Origin: JAHEGP01 sp963751595
Lineage (GTDB): Bacteria; Pseudomonadota; Gammaproteobacteria; Pseudomonadales; JAHEGP01
NCBI GenBank assembly: GCA_963751595.1
Contig: CAVVVC010000001.1
Location: 1,054,001-1,118,000 of the forward strand
Reading direction: 5' to 3'
Length of the DNA stretch: 64,000 bases
A model generated the notes under the pieces. That model saw nothing but the letters and a program-made list of their open reading frames with translations. It searched no databases and was not told the DNA's origin. This document shows, one piece after another, positions 17,389 to 26,448 of this stretch. A program made the translations under genes and the position numbers. Numbering within the stretch: position 1 is the first letter of the stretch; each line of letters starts with the position of its first letter.

Positions 17389-18363
17389 TTATAACAGCGG
17401 TAGCTCAATATCCTTGAACAGTTCGTCCATCTCCTGGCGGGTATGGAGTTGATAGGCTTCTTCGACCACCTCCCGGGTAAGGTGAGGTGCGAAAAGCTCA
17501 ATGAAGTCGTACATGAAGCCGCGCAGAAAAGTGCCCCGGCGAAAACCGATTTTGGTGACACTCGGCGCGAACAGGTGACTGGCGTCGAGGGCAATCAGGT
17601 CGTGATCATTGGCGTCGTCGAATGCCAGCCGTGCGACAATGCCGATACCCAGTCCCAGCCTGACGTAGGTTTTAATGACATCGGCATCAGCGGCGGTAAA
17701 TACCACCCTGGCCGCCAGGCCCTCCTTCATGAAAGCCTCGTCCAGCCGCGAACGTCCGGTAAACCCGAAAACATAGGTCACGATGGGATACTCGGCCACC
17801 GCCGCCAGCGTCAGCGCTGACAACTGCGCCAGTGGATGGTCCCGCGGCACCACGATGCATCGGTTCCAGCGATAGCAGGGCATCATTACCAGGTCGCTGA
17901 ACAGCTCCAGCGCCTCGGTAGCAATGGCAAAGTCTACGGTACCATCGGCCGCCATCTCGCTGATCTGCATGGGGGTTCCCTGGTGCATGTGCAGGGAGAC
18001 TTCCGGATAGCGCTGAATGAAAGTCTGGATGGTCGGCGGCAGGGCATAACGAGCCTGGGTATGGGTGGTAGCCAAGCTGAGGCTTCCTTTTTGCTCGTTA
18101 CTGAACTCCTGGGCCAGCTGTTTGATGCTCTCGGCCTTGCGCAGGATCTCCCCCGCCGTCTTGAGTATTGCCTCGCCCGCTGGTGTCACCCGGGTCAGAT
18201 GCTTGCCACTGCGCGCAAACACCTCGACGCCCAGTTCATCCTCGAGCAGTCGGATTTGCTTGCTGATACCCGGTTGAGAGGTATACAGGCTTTGCGCCGT
18301 TGCTGACACATTGAGGTCGTGGTGCGCGACTTCCCATATGTAGCGTAGTTGCTGTAATTTCAT
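17389..18363 (-). CDS. cysB: LysR-family transcriptional regulator CysB
   Basis: A 324-residue regulator of sulfate assimilation and cysteine synthesis. The N-terminal winged helix-turn-helix (about 1-60) reads MKLQQLRYIWEVAHHDLNVS and SLYTSQPGISKQIRLLE, typical of CysB rather than other LysR proteins. The C-terminal periplasmic-binding-like domain would bind N-acetylserine or sulfide. Length is that of E. coli CysB. It follows the 5'-nucleotidase gene in the same direction, with about 150 bases between them; the stretch just upstream is AT-rich and likely holds its promoter. Confidence 0.95.
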   Translation of the reverse strand: MKLQQLRYIWEVAHHDLNVSATAQSLYTSQPGISKQIRLLEDELGVEVFARSGKHLTRVTPAGEAILKTAGEILRKAESIKQLAQEFSNEQKGSLSLATTHTQARYALPPTIQTFIQRYPEVSLHMHQGTPMQISEMAADGTVDFAIATEALELFSDLVMMPCYRWNRCIVVPRDHPLAQLSALTLAAVAEYPIVTYVFGFTGRSRLDEAFMKEGLAARVVFTAADADVIKTYVRLGLGIGIVARLAFDDANDHDLIALDASHLFAPSVTKIGFRRGTFLRGFMYDFIELFAPHLTREVVEEAYQLHTRQEMDELFKDIELPLL

Positions 18364-18516
18364 TTCGGTCCCCGAAGATGGATCGAGTAAGGACGCTTAT
18401 GGCGGTCTTGCTGTTATTTTAATTAGATTGTTTCTTGTTTAACCGGGACCAGTTTATAACCATTTCGTATAAAGTGACACCCATTTCATCCGTGTGCGGC
18501 CAGCCTTCCAGAGTGC

Positions 18517-19428
18517 TCAGTTGCCCTGGGGCGCCCGATTGGAAACACCGTGGGGTACGTGGCCGGTGGCCACCCGCCCGCTGGCGGAGTCGCAGTGGCC
18601 AAGCTGGTCGTCAAAAAACACATCGGCGCCGAAAGCTTCCAGGAATTCCGCTTTATCCAGCCCACCGAGGAACAGTGACTCATCAATACGAATGTCCCAC
18701 GCGCGCAGGGTCCGGATGACCCGCTCGTGTGCCGGTGCAGAGCGTGCCGTCACCAGTGCCGTACGGATGGGACAGTCAGTGGCACCAAACTCCATCTGGA
18801 TCTGCTGCAGTGCGAACAAGAAACCCTTGAAAGGTCCGCCACTGAGTGGCTGCTTGGCGGCAGACTGTTCGTTGCGGGTAAAGGCTTCCAGGCCGCGATC
18901 CTGGTAGATTTGCTCCGCCTCATCCGAAAAGATCACCGCATCGCCGTCGAACGCGACACGGAGTTCGTCTGCCCGGCTCACCGCTGCGGGGGAAGGTAAC
19001 AGTGTTGCCGCGGCTATACCCTTGTCCAGCGCCTGGCGGACATCGTCGGCATGGGTGGATAGAAACAGGTGACTGCCGAAGGCATTGGCATATCGATACG
19101 GGCTCTGGCCGCCGCTGAACGCGGCACGGCTGATGGCCAGGCCGTAGTGTTGCACCGAATTGAACACCCGCAGCCCGGTATCGGCGCTGTTCCTCGACAG
19201 CAGAATGATCTCCACTCGCCGCTCGTTGAGGAGGCTGTTGATGCGCAACAGTTTTTCGACAAAATTATAGGCATCGCCCTTGGGCAGGATGGTTTCTTCA
19301 CGTTCAATCTGGTATTGGCGGTAGGCTTCCAGCCCCTCCTCCTCGAACACCTTGTGGCTTTCGTCCAGGTTGAACAGTGCCCGGGAAGAGATCGCCACCA
19401 CCAGTTTGTTGCTCAAGCTTACAGGCAT
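18517..19428 (-). CDS. Cytosolic 5'-nucleotidase
   Basis: A 303-residue protein of the 5'-nucleotidase family PF06189 (related to mammalian cytosolic 5'-nucleotidase I), predicted to remove phosphate from nucleoside monophosphates. HAD-like elements are visible in VVAISSRALFNLDESH near the N-terminus (DES in place of DxD), FDGDAVIFSDEAE in the middle, and VFFDDQLGHCD near the C-terminus. The start has AGGAG upstream. It lies upstream of cysB in the same direction, an arrangement I know from other Gammaproteobacteria. A MITE-like element ends about 18 bases upstream of the start codon. Confidence 0.85.
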   Translation of the reverse strand: MPVSLSNKLVVAISSRALFNLDESHKVFEEEGLEAYRQYQIEREETILPKGDAYNFVEKLLRINSLLNERRVEIILLSRNSADTGLRVFNSVQHYGLAISRAAFSGGQSPYRYANAFGSHLFLSTHADDVRQALDKGIAAATLLPSPAAVSRADELRVAFDGDAVIFSDEAEQIYQDRGLEAFTRNEQSAAKQPLSGGPFKGFLFALQQIQMEFGATDCPIRTALVTARSAPAHERVIRTLRAWDIRIDESLFLGGLDKAEFLEAFGADVFFDDQLGHCDSASGRVATGHVPHGVSNRAPQGN

Positions 19429-19445
19429 AACTCGCTCCTAATTCC

Positions 19446-19611
19446 AATGGCACTTAGTTAAGGAGAAATGCATAGTATTTTCAAATCGCCGCTCCGGGCA
19501 TCCATCGTCAGGACACGCCGTAAACCCGTCCCTGGGGGCTCTGCGCCGACATCCCTGTCGGCGAAGGTCCTGCCGAGGTAGACATCCGAATCGGCTTAAG
19601 TAAGTGCCATT
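19446..19611. repeat. MITE-like element with 16-bp terminal inverted repeats
   Basis: The ends AATGGCACTTAGTTAA (19446-19461) and AATGGCACTTACTTAA (read leftward from 19611 to 19596) match at 15 of 16 positions. Between them lies a non-coding 134-base core with a perfect 7-bp hairpin, GCCGACA/TGTCGGC, at 19545-19562. The size, lack of an open frame and inverted ends suggest a miniature transposable element; the end sequence resembles IS4-type ends, which is recollection and not tested. It lies between the 5'-nucleotidase and alr, close to both. Confidence 0.45.
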
Positions 19612-19863
19612 CCTCCTGATTCCTCAAGACCAGCCAGGGCCCGCCAGGGTGAAGTGTATCGGATTGCTTGCCATCTGCGCCATGCCTGATCCGCGGGTGC
19701 AAGCCAACAGAAGCGAGGCGGGCATGTGCCTCGGCGGGGCGCTGGGCAGCGTCCACAGAGCCTGCAAATAGCACTCCCCACGGCTGTAATCGGTGGTTAT
19801 ACTGGCCTGGCCGGGAACACTGCAGACCCGCCTGATTACTTCGCTACTCCGGAACTCGCCACC

Positions 19864-20952
19864 TTGATCGAAGCCGCCATCAATCTTGCCGCCCTGCGCG
19901 ACAACCTCGATCGGGTTCGCGCCCTGGCACCCCACAGCGGCATAGTCGCCGTAATCAAGGCCAACGCCTACGGGCACGGCCTGCTTCCGGTCGCCAGGGC
20001 ATTGGCACCGGGGATCGGTATCCTTGCGCTGGCCCGAATCGAAGAGGCGCTGGTATTGCGTCAACACGGTATCGACCAACGACTACTGGTGCTGAGTTCG
20101 CACCCCGATCTTGCACAACTGCGTGTCTGTGCCGAGCAGGCAATAGAGCCCGTGGTACACGACGAGGCCACGGCAAAATTGATCATGCGCCAAACTTTCG
20201 CGGCGCCGCTTCGAGTTTGGCTCAAGATCGACACCGGCATGCACCGCCTCGGCGTGCCCCCCGCGAATGCCGCCGGACTCTGCCGGCAATTGCAGCAGAC
20301 TCCCGGGGTCAGCGAAGTGGTCCTGATGAGTCATTTTGCCAGCGCAGAGAGCCCTGATCCCGCCCTTACACAACAGCAAATCCAGTGCTTCAACCAGTCG
20401 ACCGCGGGAATTGACGCCAAGCGCAGCATTGCCAATTCTGCCGCTATCATCCAGCACCCCACAGCCCACAGGGACTGGGTGCGTCCCGGCATCATGCTCT
20501 ATGGTGCCAACCCCCTGGGTGAAGGCGCCACGCCCGCCCTGTCTCCGGTTATGACTTTGCGCTCCAGACTGATCGCGGTGCGTGACATCGGCGCCAACGA
20601 GGGAGTTGGCTACAACCACATCTGGCGCAGTTCCCGTCCTACCCGCATCGGCACCGTTGCGGCAGGTTATGGCGACGGCTACCCTCGCCATGCCGCCAAC
20701 GGCACGCCAGTGCTGGTGAACGGTCGCAGGGCACCCCTGGCAGGGCGGGTTTCCATGGATACCATCACGGTTGATCTTGGAGAGCACCCGGAAGCGCGGC
20801 CGGGCGATCCAGTGGTGTTATGGGGCGAGGGGCTGCCGGTAAACGAGATTGCAGCCCACGCGGACACCATCGCCTATGAGTTGCTCACCCGGGTTAGCGA
20901 ACGGGTCAACTTCCGCTATCTAGACCCGCCCTCCTCCGGATTCGCGAAGTAG
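19864..20952 (+). CDS. alr: Alanine racemase
   Basis: A PLP enzyme interconverting L- and D-alanine for peptidoglycan. The PLP lysine is in AVIKANAYGHG and the second catalytic base tyrosine in GVGYNHIW; LKIDTGMHRLGV and AAGYGDGYPR are also typical. The open frame begins at an ATG at 19726, giving 408 residues, but a TTG at 19864 gives 362 residues and places the lysine at position 32, as in other Alr proteins, so I chose it. The 3' end overlaps the convergent alanine symporter gene by 37 bases. That pairing fits alanine use. Confidence 0.9.
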   Translation: MIEAAINLAALRDNLDRVRALAPHSGIVAVIKANAYGHGLLPVARALAPGIGILALARIEEALVLRQHGIDQRLLVLSSHPDLAQLRVCAEQAIEPVVHDEATAKLIMRQTFAAPLRVWLKIDTGMHRLGVPPANAAGLCRQLQQTPGVSEVVLMSHFASAESPDPALTQQQIQCFNQSTAGIDAKRSIANSAAIIQHPTAHRDWVRPGIMLYGANPLGEGATPALSPVMTLRSRLIAVRDIGANEGVGYNHIWRSSRPTRIGTVAAGYGDGYPRHAANGTPVLVNGRRAPLAGRVSMDTITVDLGEHPEARPGDPVVLWGEGLPVNEIAAHADTIAYELLTRVSERVNFRYLDPPSSGFAK

Positions 20953-22271
20953 GCGCGGGTCAGCCGAAACACCACCGGGCTGAGCAATAGCAATGCGATC
21001 AGGTTGGGGATCGCCATCAGGCCGTTGAGCATATCCGCAACCCCCCAGACCAGGCCGAGTTTCCACAACGCCCCCAGTGGGATCACCAGTATCCACAAGA
21101 TCCGAAACGGCCAGATGATTTTCACCCCGAACAGGAATTCCAGGCAGCGTTCACTGTAATAACTCCACCCCAGGATGGTGGTGAAGGCAAACACCGCGAG
21201 ACCGATACTGACCACGTGGCGACCAAGGGGAAACCCCTGCTCGAAGGCGGCCGCCGCCAGGGGCGCTCCGGTGCTGCCACTATCCCAGACGCCGGTCAGC
21301 AGGATGGCCAAACCGGTGACCGAGCACAGCACCAGGGTATCGATAAAAGTCCCGAGCATGGCGATCGTGCCCTGCTGTACGGGATTTCGAGTCTGCGCCG
21401 CGGCATGGGCGATGGGCGCGCTACCAAGCCCTGCCTCGTTGGAAAACACGCCCCGCGCAACCCCCCAGCGTATAGCCATCCAGATCGTGGCGCCGGCAAA
21501 CCCACCCCCGGCCGCGTGTCCGGTAAATGCCGAATCTACGACCAGGGCAATGGTTCCCGGTACCGCGGGTAAATGCGCGATAACTACCCACAAGCCCACC
21601 GCCAGGTAAGCCAGCGCCATGATGGGGACCAATTTGCCAACGACCGTCGCAATGCGCTTGATGCCCCCGATAATGACCAAACCCGCCAAAATGGCCATGG
21701 CGATGCCGGTCGCCATATGGGGCACCTGATAACTCTCGAATAGCACATCGGCCACCGAGTTTGCCTGTACCAGGTTGCCGATGCCGAAGCCCGCCAGGCC
21801 ACCGAATAAAGCGAATGCGGTACCCAGCCAGAGCCACTTCCTGCCCAGTCCGTTCTTGATGTAATACATGGGACCGCCCACGTGGCGCCCCTCCTCGTCG
21901 GTCTCCCGAAAGCGAACGGCCAGTACCGCCTCGGCATACTTGGTCGCCATGCCGACCAGGGCCGTGCACCACATCCAGAACAATGCACCCGGCCCACCCA
22001 GCGCAATGGCGGTTGCCACGCCCGCAATATTGCCCGTTCCCACGGTCGCGGACAGTGACGTCATCAGGGCATTGAAAGGCGAAATATCCCCTGCCCCAAC
22101 TTCCCCGCGACGGCCACGGTAGAGCTGGCGAAACGCAAAGCCGATTTTTCGCAGCGTCATGAAGCGCAGGCCGACCGTCAGAAACAGCCCGGTACCAAGG
22201 ATCAGCAACAGCATGGGCGGCCCCCAGAGGAAGCCATTAATTGCGGAAATCAGATCAGCGAAGAATTGCAT
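20916..22271 (-). CDS. Sodium:alanine symporter, AGCS family
   Basis: A 451-residue inner-membrane transporter of the alanine/glycine:cation symporter family (AlsT/DagA type) with about 10-11 hydrophobic helices. The family signature GVARGVFSNEAGLGSAP is present, as are SATVGTGNIAGVATAIALGG and KYAEAVLAVRFRE. It would import alanine, glycine or their D-forms with sodium. It converges with alr and overlaps its 3' end. The next gene upstream in the same direction is a D-cysteine desulfhydrase-like enzyme, so the neighbourhood suggests D-amino-acid or alanine use. Confidence 0.93.
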   Translation of the reverse strand: MQFFADLISAINGFLWGPPMLLLILGTGLFLTVGLRFMTLRKIGFAFRQLYRGRRGEVGAGDISPFNALMTSLSATVGTGNIAGVATAIALGGPGALFWMWCTALVGMATKYAEAVLAVRFRETDEEGRHVGGPMYYIKNGLGRKWLWLGTAFALFGGLAGFGIGNLVQANSVADVLFESYQVPHMATGIAMAILAGLVIIGGIKRIATVVGKLVPIMALAYLAVGLWVVIAHLPAVPGTIALVVDSAFTGHAAGGGFAGATIWMAIRWGVARGVFSNEAGLGSAPIAHAAAQTRNPVQQGTIAMLGTFIDTLVLCSVTGLAILLTGVWDSGSTGAPLAAAAFEQGFPLGRHVVSIGLAVFAFTTILGWSYYSERCLEFLFGVKIIWPFRILWILVIPLGALWKLGLVWGVADMLNGLMAIPNLIALLLLSPVVFRLTRAYFANPEEGGSR

Positions 22272-22317
22272 GCAGGGCCTTATGGTTTGAAGGGGGGTTG
22301 CAGAACGACCGGCGTGT

Positions 22318-23352
22318 TCAAGCTGTTGCGGGGCTATCGCTCAAGTCGAATTGCTGGCGCTGGGCATAACTGGCGAAAAAGCCCCCGGTATGGATAAACA
22401 CAATATCGTTGGCACCGCCGAAGCGGCGCCCACTGCGGATTTCTTCCACCATGCCGTGGAACGCCTTGCCGGTGTAGATCGGATCCAGGAGCAAGCCTTC
22501 GACGCGTGCGAGGTGGCTTATCAGGTCGAATACATCTTTGGTGGCGCGGGCATAGCCCGGGCCGACATAGCCATCGATGGTATCAATCGCCAGATCGCTC
22601 GCGCTGATGCCGGCATCTGCGCTGGCATACGAGGGGTAGCGGGAGCGCCAGGCCTGGATATCGGCGCGGATTTTATGTTCGAAATATTCGGCATCGTCGC
22701 AAACGGCAACGCCCCAGACCCTGGTCGCAAGGCCGAGCAGCTTTACACCCAGTGTCAGCCCCCCTTGGGTTCCACCGGAGCCGGTTGCACAGACGATATG
22801 ATCGGGGGTGATATCCTGGCGAACAAAATCCCCGGCCAACTCCTCGGTGGCAGCGATATACCCCCACAATCCTACCTCGTCGCTGGCGCCAACGGGCATG
22901 GCATAGACCTTGCGACCGCGACTGGCGTAGTCGGCGATGAGATCCCGGTAAATCGGCTCCATACCCGCGGCATACTCGGCCTTGCTGATATAGGAAATGT
23001 TGGCGCCCAGAAGCTGGTCGATAAAGAGATTGCCGTCCCTGGTGGGTGCCTCGTCAGTGCGCAAAACCAGATGGACGTCGAGCCCGAGCTGACGAGCCGC
23101 CACCGCCGTAGCGCGACAGTGGTTCGATTGCACGCCGCCGCAGGTCAACAGGGTATCACAGCCCTGGTCGAGGGCATCGGCAATGCAGAATTCCAGCTTT
23201 CGTACTTTATTGCCGCTCAGGCCAAAGCCGGTAAGGTCATCGCGCTTGACCCAGATACGCGGCCCGCCTAGCTCGCTGGAGAACCGCTCGAGAAGATGCA
23301 GCGGGGTTGGCGTGCGCGCCAGCTCGACTCGGGGGGGATAATGAAGACTCAT
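22318..23352 (-). CDS. dcyD: D-cysteine desulfhydrase / ACC deaminase-like PLP enzyme
   Basis: A 344-residue fold-type II PLP enzyme. The PLP lysine is in KRDDLTGFGLSGNKVRKLEF near residue 50; CGGVQSNHCRATA follows, and GSGGTQGGL binds the phosphate. This group includes D-cysteine desulfhydrase and 1-aminocyclopropane-1-carboxylate deaminase; the sequence fits DcyD better, but activity should not be taken as proven. The ATG at 23352 has GGGAGGTGGG upstream; the frame runs 15 codons further. It lies between yajC and the alanine symporter, reading the same way. Confidence 0.8.
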   Translation of the reverse strand: MSLHYPPRVELARTPTPLHLLERFSSELGGPRIWVKRDDLTGFGLSGNKVRKLEFCIADALDQGCDTLLTCGGVQSNHCRATAVAARQLGLDVHLVLRTDEAPTRDGNLFIDQLLGANISYISKAEYAAGMEPIYRDLIADYASRGRKVYAMPVGASDEVGLWGYIAATEELAGDFVRQDITPDHIVCATGSGGTQGGLTLGVKLLGLATRVWGVAVCDDAEYFEHKIRADIQAWRSRYPSYASADAGISASDLAIDTIDGYVGPGYARATKDVFDLISHLARVEGLLLDPIYTGKAFHGMVEEIRSGRRFGGANDIVFIHTGGFFASYAQRQQFDLSDSPATA

Positions 23353-23422
23353 TGCACCCACCTCCCCTGCGCTCGCCGGTACACAGCGTCCGGACAAGCG
23401 GAAGCGCCCTGAGTCATGACTG

Positions 23423-23755
23423 TCAGACAGCCTTGATGGAGCCCTTGGGCAACACCGCGTGGACTGCCATTTTCTGGAATTTCAGCTCAACGTTGTCAGC
23501 CACCTTCAAGGCCACGTAGTCATCGTCAATGCGCACCACTTTGCCGAGGATTCCGCTGGTGGTAACGACCTCATCACCCTTCTGCAACGCGGAGACCATG
23601 GCAGCATGTTCTTTTTGCCGCTTGCGCTGGGGGCGAATCGCAATAAAGTAAAAGACCGCGAACATCAAGATCAGGAATCCCATGGAGAACCACTGGTCCG
23701 CAGGATTGGGAGCGCCCTGAGCCTGGGCGTGAGCAGAAGCAATGAAAAAAGACAT
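23423..23755 (-). CDS. yajC: Preprotein translocase subunit YajC
   Basis: A 110-residue single-pass inner membrane protein associated with SecDF. The membrane helix (about 22-42, MGFLILMFAVFYFIAI) is followed by RPQRKRQKEHAAM and the cytoplasmic KGDEVVTTSGILGKV domain that defines the family. Usually yajC is followed by secD and secF and preceded by tgt; here the neighbours are xthA and a PLP enzyme, so it has been separated from its normal partners. Confidence 0.95.
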   Translation of the reverse strand: MSFFIASAHAQAQGAPNPADQWFSMGFLILMFAVFYFIAIRPQRKRQKEHAAMVSALQKGDEVVTTSGILGKVVRIDDDYVALKVADNVELKFQKMAVHAVLPKGSIKAV

Positions 23756-23823
23756 ATGGGTTCCTCGTATCGTCGTGGTTGGCCTGACTCCGTGAGAGCC
23801 AGGCGGCCGCTATTACAGCATGA

Positions 23824-24591
23824 TTACAGGTCGTATTCCATAATCAGCGGCGCATGGTCGGAAAACCGCTGCGCTTTGTAAATACTCGCACTACGAACGC
23901 TGGCAGCGAGCCCGGGGGTGATCACCTGGTAGTCCAGGCGCCATCCCACGTTCTTCGCCCAAGCCTGGCCCCGGTTGGACCACCAGGTGTACTGGTCGGG
24001 CTCGGGGTTGACCAGGCGAAAGGCGTCGATATAACCCAGCTCGTCATAAAGGCGGTCAAGCCAGGCGCGCTCCGGGGGCAAAAATCCGGAGTTCTTCTGG
24101 TTGGCCTTCCAGTTCTTCAGGTCGATTTCCTTGTGGCATATGTTCCAATCAGCACAGATGATGAACTCCCGGGACTGTTCGCGCAGGGCTTTCAGGTGTG
24201 GCAGCAGCCTGTCCATGAACGCGTACTTGACTTCCTGCCGCTCGGGGCTCGAAGACCCCGAAGGCATGTAAAGCGAGATCACGCTAAGACCAGGGAAGTC
24301 GGCCTGCAACCAGCGCCCCTCGCTGTCACAGGGGTCCCAACCCAGACCAATGCCCACTGCATCGGGTTCCTGGCGACTGTAAAGCGCCGTGCCGCTATAG
24401 CCTTTCTTGCGGGCGTCAAAGTAGTAGCTATGAAAGCCCTGCGGAAAATGCAGCTCAGGGTCCAACTGGTGCTCCTGGGCTTTGGTTTCCTGGATGCAAA
24501 CCACATCGGCATCCTGTTGGTCGAGCCATTCGAAAAAACCTTTTCGCCCCGCGGCGCGGATACCGTTGGTGTTGAGGGTGATGATACGCAT
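23824..24591 (-). CDS. xthA: Exodeoxyribonuclease III
   Basis: A 255-residue AP endonuclease/3' exonuclease for base-excision repair. The endonuclease/exonuclease/phosphatase fold shows LNTNGIRAA at the start, CIQETKAQ (metal-binding Glu), ADWNICHKEIDL (catalytic Asp/Asn), GWRLDYQVI and the final SDHAPL with the catalytic His. Length is normal. I chose the ATG at 24591; the open frame extends 55 codons upstream but these overlap the murI region and do not resemble the family. It is divergent to murI. Confidence 0.95.
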   Translation of the reverse strand: MRIITLNTNGIRAAGRKGFFEWLDQQDADVVCIQETKAQEHQLDPELHFPQGFHSYYFDARKKGYSGTALYSRQEPDAVGIGLGWDPCDSEGRWLQADFPGLSVISLYMPSGSSSPERQEVKYAFMDRLLPHLKALREQSREFIICADWNICHKEIDLKNWKANQKNSGFLPPERAWLDRLYDELGYIDAFRLVNPEPDQYTWWSNRGQAWAKNVGWRLDYQVITPGLAASVRSASIYKAQRFSDHAPLIMEYDL

Positions 24592-24747
24592 ACCGGCTGA
24601 CTCCTGGGTGGGATAGTCGCGCTGCAAGTCATGCAGCAGACAGCGCGCATGGTAATGCACCGACGCGCAATTACAAGACGAGGCGGCTTTGCGCTGCGGC
24701 CCAACTCGTTGATAATAGGCGACCCAAACGGCAAGCAGGGCAAAGCA

Positions 24748-25581
24748 ATGCGTCATACGGCACCCAGGGCGCTGGTATTCGACTCCGGTCTGGGTGGGCT
24801 TACGGTGGCACGGGAGATACGCGAACTAACCCCCCAGGTTGAGCTGGTCTACTTCGCCGACAACGCGTTTTTTCCCTACGGGATTCGCCCTGAACAGCAA
24901 CTTCTGGCGAGGGTTCTGAAGCAGGTATCAGAGCTTACAGCGATTGACCCCCCCGATATTATCGTGCTGGCCTGCAACACGGCTAGCACACTGGTACTTC
25001 CGCAACTGCGATTGCACATCGAAATCCCGATCATTGGTGTTGTACCCGCGGTGAAACCGGCAGCGAGCCTTAGCAACTCCGGGGTGATTGGTTTGCTGGC
25101 GACTCCGGGTACCGTGCTGCGGCAGTACACCAGCGAATTGATCGAACAGTTCGCCCATCATTGTGAAATCGTCTCGGTCGGCAGCGACCAGCTTGCCGCA
25201 ATCGCCGAAGCAAAACTGTTGGGCCAGCCACCTTCCCTTCGCCAGCTTGAGGCTATTCTGGCTCCCTTTCACCGGCATCCAAGGGCCGGCGACATCGATA
25301 CCGTAGTACTGGCCTGCACGCATTTTCCTATCCTCGTCCCCGAGCTACAGCGAGCCTTTGGCCGGCCAATCCACTGGCTGGACTCCGGCAAGGCCATTGC
25401 CCGGCGTGTTCAGCAGTTACTCCAGCCAATGTTCCCACTGCAGGAACTGCCCGCCGTGAGCCAGCACCGCTTCACCAGCAGCGCACCCATGGCGGACTCT
25501 GCACCATTGACGCGCTGGCTGGGAAACCTGGGATTTACACCCCCTGAATTGCTCGCCCTGCAGGCGAACGCGAAACAGTAA
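24748..25581 (+). CDS. murI: Glutamate racemase
   Basis: A 277-residue cofactor-independent racemase making D-glutamate for peptidoglycan. The two catalytic cysteines are in LACNTAS and LACTHFP, and the substrate-binding start DSGLGGLTV is near residue 11. Length is typical. The start at 24748 matches the family N-terminus; the frame extends upstream over 39 codons that look non-coding. It stands with alr as a second peptidoglycan racemase in the region, though about 4 kb away. Confidence 0.95.
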   Translation: MRHTAPRALVFDSGLGGLTVAREIRELTPQVELVYFADNAFFPYGIRPEQQLLARVLKQVSELTAIDPPDIIVLACNTASTLVLPQLRLHIEIPIIGVVPAVKPAASLSNSGVIGLLATPGTVLRQYTSELIEQFAHHCEIVSVGSDQLAAIAEAKLLGQPPSLRQLEAILAPFHRHPRAGDIDTVVLACTHFPILVPELQRAFGRPIHWLDSGKAIARRVQQLLQPMFPLQELPAVSQHRFTSSAPMADSAPLTRWLGNLGFTPPELLALQANAKQ

Positions 25582-25680
25582 TCAACCCGGTTTCTGCCCA
25601 GGCTGCTGGCAGCCCACGGGGTTACGGGACAGACCGGCGTCAATTCAGAGCAAGCACAACGGCAGGTTCCGCGAAAGGGC

Positions 25681-25709
25681 TTGTGCACGCGCTGAACTCC
25701 GAGTATTTT
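25681..25709 (+). promoter_or_regulatory. Possible promoter of the SYLF-domain gene
   Basis: TTGTGC (25681-25686) and TATTTT (25704-25709) are 17 bases apart, 33 bases before the start codon. The boxes are moderate matches. Confidence 0.3.
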
Positions 25710-25742
25710 GATCGACTAATCCTATTCTGAGAGGTACCCACG

Positions 25743-26330
25743 GTGACGTACAAACTATTGTTTCCAGCGCTTTTTTTGCTTCTGATGGGTGGCCTGGGCC
25801 ATGCCGCCGGCGAACAACAAAAGGTTGAAGATTACTCAGCGACTATCAACAAATTCAAGCAGGCACCGGCGGCTGCCAGCTTTTTCGAATCGTCCTATGG
25901 TTACGCGGTATTTCCCACCGTCGGCAAGGGCGGATTCGGTATCGGTGCCGCCCATGGAAAAGGCCAGGTCTACCGGGGGGGCAAGGTAACGGGCTTCGTG
26001 ACCTTAAACCAACTGTCTGTGGGCTTTCAGGCCGGTGGCCAGGCATTGAGCCAGATTATCTTCTTCCAGGACCAGCGCGCCTATGATGACTTCACCTCCG
26101 GCAACTTCGAATTCGATGCCACAGCATCTGCTGTGGCGATCACCTCGGGCGTGCAGGCGAACGCCAGCACAGGGTCCGGCAGCACGGCAGGAGCCAGCGC
26201 TGGCCCCAACAGCGGAACGCAGGCGAAAAACGAATACTCCAAGGGTATGGCCACCTTTATTCAGGCCAAGGGCGGCCTGATGTACGAGGCGTCCATCGGC
26301 GGGCAGAAGTTCAAGTTCAAGCCCCTTTGA
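25743..26330 (+). CDS. SYLF (Ysc84-type) domain exported protein
   Basis: A 195-residue exported protein. A signal peptide covers about 1-22 (LLFPALFLLLMGGLGHAA). The SYLF lipid-binding domain follows: FFESSYGYAVFPTVGKGGFGIGAA, GGKVTGFVTLNQLSVGFQ and FFQDQRAYDDFTSGNFEFDA. A short Ser/Gly/Thr-rich stretch (SGVQANASTGSGST) interrupts it before the closing KGMATFIQAKGGLMYEASIGGQKF. Bacterial members are usually periplasmic or outer-membrane associated and of unknown exact role. The GTG start follows GAGAGG. It stands alone between murI and pyk. Confidence 0.85.
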   Translation: MTYKLLFPALFLLLMGGLGHAAGEQQKVEDYSATINKFKQAPAAASFFESSYGYAVFPTVGKGGFGIGAAHGKGQVYRGGKVTGFVTLNQLSVGFQAGGQALSQIIFFQDQRAYDDFTSGNFEFDATASAVAITSGVQANASTGSGSTAGASAGPNSGTQAKNEYSKGMATFIQAKGGLMYEASIGGQKFKFKPL

Positions 26331-26448
26331 TTCACCTGGGGCACCACGGCCCCGGGTTGCCTGCCTTTAGGGGCAGTAGCGATGAATACCTGAAACGTCA
26401 TCTGGCGCGACCCTATCGTAGCGCCTGATCAGGCGGGTCCTGCAGGGT

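Noticed and set aside
26331..26448. Terminator after the SYLF gene and pyk
   Set aside because: Short GC stems such as CTGGGGC/GCCCCGG exist, but none is followed by a T-run on either strand.
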